Source: Bacillota bacterium (GTDB lineage Bacteria; Bacillota; Clostridia; Acetivibrionales; JAFADI01). From it: DNA of 10,680 bases. The translations under genes and the position numbers were made by a program. Location of the stretch: NCBI GenBank assembly GCA_023424965.1, contig JAFADI010000018.1, positions 1 to 10,680 on the forward strand. Reading direction: 5' to 3'. This document shows, piece after piece, positions 5,399 to 10,680 of the stretch (position 1 is its first letter; the number at the start of each line of letters is the position of its first letter). Below the pieces are notes generated by a model. That model had not been told where the DNA came from and made no database searches. It worked only from the letters and a program-made list of their open reading frames with translations.

Positions 5399-6349
5399 AT
5401 GAAAGGAATTTATATTGAAGATGGTGAACTCAACGGGATTACAAGGGATGAGACCTATGCAAACGGCAGAAGGAAGGAATGTACCCTCCAGTGCCGCAAT
5501 GAGGTTGAAACACCTTACGGCATACTGGTTCCTCAATATGAGCAGGAGGAGGCAAGGCGCAAATACACAAAATCCCTGTCCTTCTACGAGAGCGGAAGCC
5601 TTAAGAGCATACAACTGCAGGAACAGACCAGGATCACCACTGCGGCGGGGGATTTGGATGCGGAACTTATCACCTTTTACGAGAACGGAAGCATCAAAAG
5701 GCTGTTTCCCTTAAACGGAAGGATTTCCGGGTACTGGACGGAAGAGGACGAATACGGACGTGCAAAAGAATATGAATTCAGCTTGAAGAGCGGAACGATT
5801 ACCGCCCGTATCATCAGCGTATATTTCTATGAAAGCGGAGAAATAAAAAGCCTTACCTTCTGGCCTCAAAGTCCCGTAGAAATTGCCTCTCCCATCGGCA
5901 TAATGGAGGTACGGTCGGGCATATCCTTCTATCCCGGAGGAAAGATCAAATCCCTGGAGCCCAAACGCCCTGTTGCGGTGCATACCCCTATCGGCAGGAT
6001 CAATGCATACAGCACTTCCGTGCTGGGCATTCATGGCGATTCCAATTCATTGAGCTTTTATGAAAGCGGCGAAATCAAGACAGTGACCACTTCGACGGAC
6101 ATCATCAGGGTTGTGGGGGCGGAAGGCGGAAAAAGGCTGTTTTCTCCGGTATTGGCCCCAAGCCTTCTCGTACAGGACAAGATGGAAGTGAGACCCCTGC
6201 AGCTTGAATTCATAAAAGGCCGGGTGCGCATGAACAACTGTTCAGAAGACGAGTTCAGTATTGAAGAAAGCAGCTTTTTTATCCGGCAGAGTCCCGGGCT
6301 TTTGAAAGAGGGCTGCGGCAGTTGTTCGGCGTGCTCCGCATGTATGTAA
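5399..6349 (+). CDS. unrecognised protein with five FYxxGxIK repeats and a C-terminal CxxCxxCxxC tail
   Basis: I do not recognise a named family. The 316-residue protein is soluble, with no signal peptide or membrane segment. A motif FYxxGx(I/L)K recurs at residues 62-69, 93-100, 143-150, 177-184 and 220-227, at intervals of 31, 50, 34 and 43. Before some copies there is a TP(I/Y)G or SPIG turn (38-41, 164-167, 196-199). This resembles MORN_2/YwqK-type beta-hairpin repeats. The last residues are CGSCSACSACM, placing Cys306, 309, 312 and 315 in a CxxCxxCxxC array at the extreme C-terminus, a plausible metal or Fe-S site. The ATG at 5399 is preferred over an in-frame TTG at 5393 because GAGGAGG (5385-5391) is seven bases before it. 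It follows the AnfO-family gene by 26 bases, so the two are probably co-transcribed and functionally linked. It ends 25 bases from convergent mrfB with no clear terminator. Confidence 0.9.
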   Translation: MKGIYIEDGELNGITRDETYANGRRKECTLQCRNEVETPYGILVPQYEQEEARRKYTKSLSFYESGSLKSIQLQEQTRITTAAGDLDAELITFYENGSIKRLFPLNGRISGYWTEEDEYGRAKEYEFSLKSGTITARIISVYFYESGEIKSLTFWPQSPVEIASPIGIMEVRSGISFYPGGKIKSLEPKRPVAVHTPIGRINAYSTSVLGIHGDSNSLSFYESGEIKTVTTSTDIIRVVGAEGGKRLFSPVLAPSLLVQDKMEVRPLQLEFIKGRVRMNNCSEDEFSIEESSFFIRQSPGLLKEGCGSCSACSACM

Positions 6350-6374
6350 AAGAAGAAAATTTTCTGCGGATGCG

Positions 6375-7628
6375 TTATAAAATGCTGTCAGCATCTCCAC
6401 GGGGAGTGTTTCCGGAAAGCCGGCTTTTTCTTCTTAAACGTTCCAATCTGTTTTTGAGCTCATCATAATACATGTTCCTGAGAAAGCCGGCCCGAAGACA
6501 GGCATCAACGGCCTGCTGCGCCACCTCCAGAGCTTTGGGAATGTCTTTTAGCCTGTGCTCGTAATGCTTGGACAATTCAATCATGACGGGGATGTTGGGG
6601 GTCTGAGAACCCTCGATAATCAGTTTTAACTGTGAAACGGCCTTTTCATAATTTTTATTTCTTTTGTTGATATGAGCAAGCTTTTTCAGGGACAATTCCT
6701 TCAGTGCGGAATTGTCCGAGAGGGAGCTTTGCTCAAAGCAGTTTATAGCACTCTCCCCTTCGTCATGCTTTTCAAAGATCCTTCCGGCGCCCAGAAGTTC
6801 CCAGCCATTGGTGGCCTCTTTTTCAGGATTGCCCAGCAAGGAATTTATTTTTGTCATCAGGGATACCATGGACAGGATGTCCTTTTCATTGTGGGTGATG
6901 ACTTTTTTAATATCCCCTGCGTTCCTGTCGTCAAGGTATTTGAAATAAATTCCCGGTATCATGGCCCCAGGAATATCGTCGGTCCTGTATTCTCCGAGAA
7001 TGTGCTCTTCCAGGGATGAAAGCCTGCAGCTTTCAAGGCTCAGCTTCCACAGCATTCTTGAGGGATAGAGGAGGTCGAAATGCAGGGGGTCTTTCAGCAG
7101 GGGCCTGAGCCGGTTGGCGGTAAACCTGGTCTGGAGAAGGTTCCAGTCAAAGGACTTGCCGTTAAAGGTCACCAGGCCTTTGTAGGAGGACAGCAAAGCA
7201 TTTACGGCTTTCAGCATGGGATATTCTTCGTCATAGTCACGCATGAAATACTGCCGCAGAACGAAGGTATCACCTTCAAAAATGCCGATTCCTATCAGGA
7301 AGGCCACCGTTCCCACACCACCTGACAGTCCGGTGGTTTCTGTGTCCAGGAAGGCCAGTTTCCTGATGTCGACGGATTCCTTCACGCCGGTGCAGGCTTT
7401 CGTGACGGGGTTTATGTCATGGTCAAGAATGCATCCCATATTATAGCCTCCATGGAGGTATAGAGACGAATATCTGTTTTCAATGACAAAGTAAGAGCCC
7501 TCTTCATTGCCGCAAACGGTGCCCTGGATGACTTTATCGATATCCGGGCCTCTTTTGGGGGAATGTGCGGTTTTGCTCTCCGGCATGCTTTTGTACATCT
7601 GAAGCTTGCTTCTCAAGTCTGAATACAT
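6375..7628 (-). CDS. mrfB: MrfB/YprB-type RNase H-fold DEDDh exonuclease with TPR-like C-terminus
   Basis: In Bacillus subtilis MrfB (YprB) is a metal-dependent exonuclease that works with the helicase MrfA in repair of mitomycin C lesions. Residues 90-255 hold the exonuclease fold with motif I DTETTG (Asp95, Glu97), motif II FNGKSFDW (Asp161) and motif III HNEKD (His246, Asp250), so the catalytic DEDDh set is complete. Residues 275-400 are helical and TPR-like (GRIFEKHDEGESAINCFEQ and NYEKAVSQLKLII), a likely protein contact region. I chose the start MYSDLRSKL (417 residues): GGGAGG precedes its ATG by four bases. An upstream in-frame start at 7682 would add 18 residues that overlap mrfA and lack a good site. 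With the chosen start mrfB begins 16 bases after the mrfA stop, in the same operon. Confidence 0.93.
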   Translation of the reverse strand: MYSDLRSKLQMYKSMPESKTAHSPKRGPDIDKVIQGTVCGNEEGSYFVIENRYSSLYLHGGYNMGCILDHDINPVTKACTGVKESVDIRKLAFLDTETTGLSGGVGTVAFLIGIGIFEGDTFVLRQYFMRDYDEEYPMLKAVNALLSSYKGLVTFNGKSFDWNLLQTRFTANRLRPLLKDPLHFDLLYPSRMLWKLSLESCRLSSLEEHILGEYRTDDIPGAMIPGIYFKYLDDRNAGDIKKVITHNEKDILSMVSLMTKINSLLGNPEKEATNGWELLGAGRIFEKHDEGESAINCFEQSSLSDNSALKELSLKKLAHINKRNKNYEKAVSQLKLIIEGSQTPNIPVMIELSKHYEHRLKDIPKALEVAQQAVDACLRAGFLRNMYYDELKNRLERLRRKSRLSGNTPRGDADSIL

Positions 7629-7644
7629 ACTGCCTCCCATCTTC

Positions 7645-9927
7645 TCAGGAACTGCTGCAATCGGATAAAATGGTATTGACAAGCTTAAGGGTTATCTGCT
7701 TTGGATCGCCCTTGCCGGAGAACTCATTAAGAGGGCCTACACAGGAGGGGCATCCGGCTTCACAGCTGCACTGCCCAATCATCTGTCTGGAGGTGTGGAA
7801 CAATTCCTGGTGCAGGGAATAAAGCTTTTCACTGAAGCCCACGCCGCCGGGGATGCTGTCGTAGACATACAACGTCGGTTTGGCGGTAAAGGTGGATTTG
7901 ACCTGGCATACCACTTTGATGTCTCCCGGATCACACATAAGATAAATGGGAGCGGCATTGGCGATGATGTTGGACAGGCCCAGCAGGCCGTTTTGAAGCT
8001 CTGTCTGGGACATTTGTTCCCCCAGTTTTTCAGAAAGGCTGATCCAGTAAGCGGTGGTGTGCATTTCCAGTTCGGGCAGGTCTACAGGACCTGATCCGAT
8101 ATTTTCATGGGTGTGCAGCTTTATTTTTTTGAACATCGTCACAAGGGATCTGACCATGACCTCGCCGCTGTACTTTTCTGTCAAATTCCCCTTGAGCTCG
8201 TTGAAAACGTCCGTTACCTTCAGCTCTACCGCAAGGTTGGCATCGGTGTAATAATCCACATCCACCTTGCGGACATAGGCCTTCTTATTGTCGAAGTCAA
8301 GCTTTTCGACCTGGTACTGCTGGCCTTCATGAATGTAGATGGCTTCCTCATGGAGCAGCATGGGCGCACTGAATCGGTCGGTTTCTCCGATGACCCTGTG
8401 ACTGGGATCCGAAATATCGATGATAATAAAATTCTCGTTTGAAGCACTCCGGAGGCTTATGCCGTCGGAGGGAAAAACGTCCGACATCCAGTGCCAGCGG
8501 CCTCCCACATGCCTTACCAGCTTTGCATCCTCCATATAGGCCAGGATCTCCTGGGTGGTGCCGACGCCGAAGGTTTCTCCGTCTTCAAAAGGAAGTTCAA
8601 AGGCGGCACATTTCATGTGGCTGTACAATATAGCCAGGTTGTCGGGATTGATCAGGCCGTTTTCCGGGCTTTTGTCAAAAAAATAATCGGGATTGCCCAC
8701 GATATACTGGTCCAGAGGACTGCTGCCGGCAATAAGGAAGGCGGCGGAAACACTATTGCGCCTTCCGGCCCTTCCGGCCTGCTGCCAGGTACTGGATATG
8801 GTTCCGGGATAACCGCAGATGATGCAGGCTTCAAGATTGCCGATGTCAATGCCCAGTTCCAGCGCATTGGTGCTTACGACGCCTGTAATGCTTCCATTTC
8901 TCAGGCCCCGCTCGATTTCACGCCTTAAGTTGGGGAGGTAACCGCCCCGATAGCCCCTTACTTTGCTTCCACCGTCGATTTTATTGAAAAACAGGTCTTT
9001 CAGATAGGTGACAAGCACCTCAACATTCAACCGGCTTCTTGTGAAGACGATAGTCTGGATGTCGTTCTTAATTAAGGTCTCAGCCAGGGCTTTGGCTTCG
9101 ATGGTACTGCTTTTACGGATACCAAGCTCCTTATTGACAACGGGAGGATTGTAAAAAATGATGTGCTTTTTTCCTGAAGGAGCTCCATTATCGTCAATCA
9201 GCGTGATGGGGGAACCAGTTATCCGTGAAGCAAGCTCATCCGGGTTTGCGATGGTGGCGGAACAGCAGATAAACTGGGGATTTGAGCCATAGAATTCGCA
9301 AATTCTCCTGAGCCGTCGGATGACATTGGCCAGGTGGCTGCCAAAGACTCCCCTGTAATGATGAACCTCATCAATGACGATGAACTTCAAATTCTCAAAC
9401 AGCTTGGTCCATTTGGTGTGATGGGGCAGAATCCCGCTGTGAAGCATGTCCGGATTGGTGACTACGATGTGCCCCGCCTGCCGGATGGCCTTTCTTGCCG
9501 ATTGAGGCGTATCGCCGTCGTAGGTATAGGTTTTGATGTCAATGCCGATTTCGGTTATGAGCTCATGCAGCTCCGAGGTTTGGTCCTGTGAAAGCGCTTT
9601 GGTGGGAAAGAGGAAAATTGCCCGGGATTCCTCATCCTTTAAAATAGAATTGAGGACCGGTATATTGTAGCACATGGTTTTGCCTGAAGCGGTGGGCGTG
9701 ACCACAACCACGTTTTTGCCCGCAGCTATTTGCTCAACGGCGGACGCCTGATGGGAATAGAGCTTTTTTATTCCCCTGTGATTTAAAGCCGCTGCTATTT
9801 TGCCGTCGACGCATTTCGGAAAATCGGTATAGACAGCATCGCGGGCAGGAATTTCAACCCACCGGGTTATATTGGACCTCATCCGTTCCGAGGCTTTAAA
9901 GTAATCCAGCATTTGTTCAAGGTTCAT
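7645..9927 (-). CDS. mrfA: MrfA/YprA-type superfamily 2 DEAD/DEAH-box DNA helicase with DUF1998 domain
   Basis: MrfA is an ATP-dependent 3'-5' DNA helicase; in B. subtilis it acts with MrfB on mitomycin C-damaged DNA outside the UvrABC route. The 760 residues are near the B. subtilis length of about 750. Walker A is TPTASGKT (77-84), Walker B DEVH (186-189), motif III SAT (223-225), and motif VI QAGRAGRR (383-390). A long middle region and the DUF1998 domain follow, ending in a four-cysteine set CSCEAGCPSC (Cys720, 722, 726, 729), the metal site typical of this family. The ATG has GGAG seven bases upstream. mrfB follows after 16 bases. An extended -10 promoter lies about 30 bases before the start, and a LexA-type box about 145 bases before it. 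Confidence 0.97.
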   Translation of the reverse strand: MNLEQMLDYFKASERMRSNITRWVEIPARDAVYTDFPKCVDGKIAAALNHRGIKKLYSHQASAVEQIAAGKNVVVVTPTASGKTMCYNIPVLNSILKDEESRAIFLFPTKALSQDQTSELHELITEIGIDIKTYTYDGDTPQSARKAIRQAGHIVVTNPDMLHSGILPHHTKWTKLFENLKFIVIDEVHHYRGVFGSHLANVIRRLRRICEFYGSNPQFICCSATIANPDELASRITGSPITLIDDNGAPSGKKHIIFYNPPVVNKELGIRKSSTIEAKALAETLIKNDIQTIVFTRSRLNVEVLVTYLKDLFFNKIDGGSKVRGYRGGYLPNLRREIERGLRNGSITGVVSTNALELGIDIGNLEACIICGYPGTISSTWQQAGRAGRRNSVSAAFLIAGSSPLDQYIVGNPDYFFDKSPENGLINPDNLAILYSHMKCAAFELPFEDGETFGVGTTQEILAYMEDAKLVRHVGGRWHWMSDVFPSDGISLRSASNENFIIIDISDPSHRVIGETDRFSAPMLLHEEAIYIHEGQQYQVEKLDFDNKKAYVRKVDVDYYTDANLAVELKVTDVFNELKGNLTEKYSGEVMVRSLVTMFKKIKLHTHENIGSGPVDLPELEMHTTAYWISLSEKLGEQMSQTELQNGLLGLSNIIANAAPIYLMCDPGDIKVVCQVKSTFTAKPTLYVYDSIPGGVGFSEKLYSLHQELFHTSRQMIGQCSCEAGCPSCVGPLNEFSGKGDPKQITLKLVNTILSDCSSS

Positions 9928-9953
9928 GTTCTTACTCCAACAAAATAAATTTA

Positions 9954-9962
9954 ATTATAGCA
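9954..9962 (-). promoter_or_regulatory. extended -10 promoter of mrfAB
   Basis: On the minus strand TGC-TATAAT (9962-9954) is a perfect extended -10 element. There is no good -35 (CCGGCT at 17 bases), as is allowed for this promoter type. Transcription would start near 9947, about 20 bases before the mrfA ATG, just enough to include its ribosome binding site. Confidence 0.55.
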
Positions 9963-10001
9963 TAACGCCTTTGAACAGCCGGTGAAACAGGGCGTTATGC
10001 T
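9959..10001. repeat. 11-bp inverted repeat overlapping the mrfA promoter, candidate operator
   Basis: AGCATAACGCC (9959-9969) and its exact reverse complement GGCGTTATGCT (9991-10001) are separated by 21 bases. The proximal arm overlaps the extended -10, and the -35 region lies in the spacer. The arm centres are 32 bp apart, about three helical turns, so two protein halves could bind on one face. It is mostly upstream of the predicted transcription start, favouring a DNA operator over an RNA hairpin. Confidence 0.5.
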
Positions 10002-10048
10002 GCATTTCAATCCTGTATTTCCCAGTTTGAAGCTTTTATTTACTATAT

Positions 10049-10057
10049 AATATAGCA
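10049..10057 (-). promoter_or_regulatory. second extended -10 promoter upstream of mrfA
   Basis: On the minus strand TGC-TATATT (10057-10049) is an extended -10 with one mismatch. There is no consensus -35. Transcription would start near 10042 and run through the inverted repeat into mrfA. The LexA-type box at 10071-10082 covers its -35 region. Confidence 0.35.
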
Positions 10058-10070
10058 TGTCCGGCTGTAT

Positions 10071-10082
10071 GAACGTATGTTC
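10071..10082. promoter_or_regulatory. LexA-type SOS box upstream of mrfAB
   Basis: GAACGTATGTTC matches the core of the Gram-positive LexA consensus (GAAC-RNRY-GTTY) at all twelve positions, with T rather than C on both flanks. It occupies about -29 to -40 of the distal mrfA-directed promoter. Eight fixed bases are expected by chance about once per 65 kb, so one in the control region of a DNA-repair operon is notable. LexA binding is inference. Confidence 0.6.
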
Positions 10083-10342
10083 TTTAGTATATTTTATAGC
10101 AAACCGGGAGTGATGTAAAGGAAGGAATGGAATTGATGAAAAATCGGTAACACTTTTTATGGGCTGCAAATATACTGTTCAGGTAGTGATTTTTTAGGAA
10201 TTCTACCGGCTTTACATATTTCTTATATAGGAAGCAAAGAAATTATGTATTAAACAGATGAAAAAGGAGAATTATAATACAAAATGTAGAATGAGATACC
10301 ATTGTGAAGCATTAGAGATATAAGATCGGATAAAGGTGTTTT
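10083..10342. other. AT-rich spacer between the mrfA and rRNA control regions
   Basis: I find no plausible gene, tRNA or mobile element here. A weak 7-bp inverted repeat, ATTTCTT (10218-10224) and AAGAAAT (10237-10243), with a 12-base loop is the only structure I noticed. The stretch lies directly upstream of the rRNA promoters, and A/T-rich upstream DNA may help them, but no phased A-tracts stand out. Confidence 0.5.
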
Positions 10343-10373
10343 TTGATAGATAAACCTGTTTGAATTATATAAT
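10343..10373 (+). promoter_or_regulatory. rrn P1: candidate rRNA operon promoter P1
   Basis: TTGATA (10343-10348) is one base off the -35 consensus. Seventeen bases later TATATAAT (10366-10373) offers a -10, either TATATA at 17 bases or TATAAT at 19. It lies about 130 bases upstream of the second promoter, the tandem spacing common in rRNA operons. Confidence 0.55.
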
Positions 10374-10475
10374 GCTTTGGTAGTATACTAACAAAGCTGT
10401 CGCTGCTGACGGTGCCTGAACGAAGGTAAACAACCGGAGGAAAGGAACTGGAAGAAAGAGTTAAGAAAAAAGATG

Positions 10476-10504
10476 TTGACAAAAAAGAGACAGCGTGTTA
10501 ACAT
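10476..10504 (+). promoter_or_regulatory. rrn P2: rRNA operon promoter P2
   Basis: A perfect TTGACA (10476-10481) and TAACAT (10499-10504) are separated by exactly 17 bases. It is immediately followed by an rRNA-type leader. Transcription should start near 10511. Confidence 0.75.
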
Positions 10505-10672
10505 AAAACTCCGCCCGATAAGAGCGGTGCAAGAGCAGAAGCGAAAGCTTCGAGATGGACATTGAAAATTAAACAGTGTAAGAAAAAGTGACGAAGGAAC
10601 TCGAAAATTTTAATGAGTAACTTGTATAACTACAAGCCAGACAAAGTAAATGAGCTAAAAAGCTTTCAATAT
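10505..10672 (+). other. leader of a 16S-23S-5S rRNA operon with boxA-like element
   Basis: The leader contains a GNRA-capped hairpin, GAAGC-GAAA-GCTTC (10538-10551), then GGACATTGAAAATTAAAC (10557-10573), the boxA-like stretch typical of clostridial rRNA leaders and spacers. A 6-bp hairpin CTTGTA-TAAC-TACAAG follows (10621-10636). The end, TAAAAAGCTTTCAATATTAATTTGA, shown here only up to its key part AATTTGA, is what normally precedes the first 16S bases in Clostridia. A leader this rich in short hairpins supports antitermination and pre-16S processing. No coding frame is present. Confidence 0.78.
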
Positions 10673-10680
10673 TAATTTGA
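10673..10680 (+). rRNA. probable first bases of 16S rRNA, cut by the right edge
   Basis: The window ends in AATTTGA, which in clostridial 16S genes is directly followed by GAGTTTGATC. By analogy with known mature 5' ends, the last few bases may already belong to 16S rRNA. The exact boundary is inferred, and none of the diagnostic 16S sequence is inside the window. Confidence 0.35.

Noticed and set aside
6382..6394. ATGCTG-T-CAGCAT palindrome at the end of mrfB as a terminator
   Set aside because: A one-base loop is impossible; after opening the loop only about four base pairs remain, and it lies within the coding sequence.
7629..7682. An upstream in-frame start for mrfB that would overlap mrfA by 38 bases
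   Set aside because: The extra 18 residues do not look like the family N-terminus, and GGGAGG sits in front of the downstream ATG at 7628.
9589..9600. TGAAAGCGCTTT, resembling a catabolite-response (cre) site
   Set aside because: It lies deep inside the mrfA coding region and encodes conserved helicase residues (KALSQ), so the match is probably chance.
9951..10169. A 72-codon minus-strand reading frame upstream of mrfA
   Set aside because: It covers the promoters, inverted repeat and LexA-type box, lacks a ribosome binding site and has no recognisable product.
1..10680. Mobile elements, CRISPR arrays, tRNA genes or prophage genes
   Set aside because: I looked on both strands for transposase or integrase motifs, regularly spaced repeats and tRNA-like folds and found none.

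Overview
The window looks like chromosomal DNA of an anaerobic Firmicute of class Clostridia. Gene content supports this: clostridial-type cytoplasmic parvulin, a DUF2232/YybS protein, the mrfA-mrfB pair and an AnfO-family protein. So do the strong AGGAGG-type ribosome binding sites, sigma-A promoters close to consensus, U-tailed terminators and a clostridial-style rRNA leader. I see no transposase, integrase, CRISPR array or tRNA. The genes are intact except for the one cut by the left edge. Genus cannot be decided from this sequence.

Layout. (1) 1-827, minus: the N-terminal 275 residues of a YybS/DUF2232 membrane protein, continuing off the left edge. (2) 979-2800, minus: a solitary L-arabinose isomerase gene (araA) with an intrinsic terminator and a control region carrying two AraR-type GTACGTAC palindromes, one of them the centre of a perfect 30-bp palindrome. 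(3) 2834-3598: two divergent small genes for heme proteins, a 72-residue DUF4405-like two-helix membrane protein (minus) and a cytochrome b5-fold lipoprotein (plus). (4) 3616-4437, minus: a cytoplasmic parvulin peptidyl-prolyl isomerase with its own promoter and terminator. (5) 4548-6349, plus: a two-gene operon of an AnfO-family (Fe-only nitrogenase accessory) protein and an unrecognised 316-residue protein with five FYxxGxIK repeats and a C-terminal CxxCxxCxxC tail. It is driven by a TTGAAA-N17-TATAAT promoter, with a terminator-like hairpin in the leader. (6) 6375-9927, minus: mrfB and mrfA, the exonuclease and helicase known in Bacillus subtilis for repair of mitomycin C damage. (7) 9928-10680: a gene-free control region. 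Its left part holds the mrfA promoter, an inverted repeat over it, and a LexA-type SOS box. Its right part holds tandem promoters and the leader of an rRNA operon whose 16S gene should start at the right edge.

How the parts work together. mrfA and mrfB form one repair operon. The AnfO-family gene and the repeat protein form one transcription unit, and the parvulin is transcribed away from it. Together these suggest a metallocofactor or protein-maturation function, but no nitrogenase structural gene is present, so the client is unknown. The two heme proteins may pass electrons at the membrane. The best candidates for undescribed biology are the AnfO/repeat-protein pair with its possible attenuator, the miniature b-heme pair, and possible SOS control of mrfAB.
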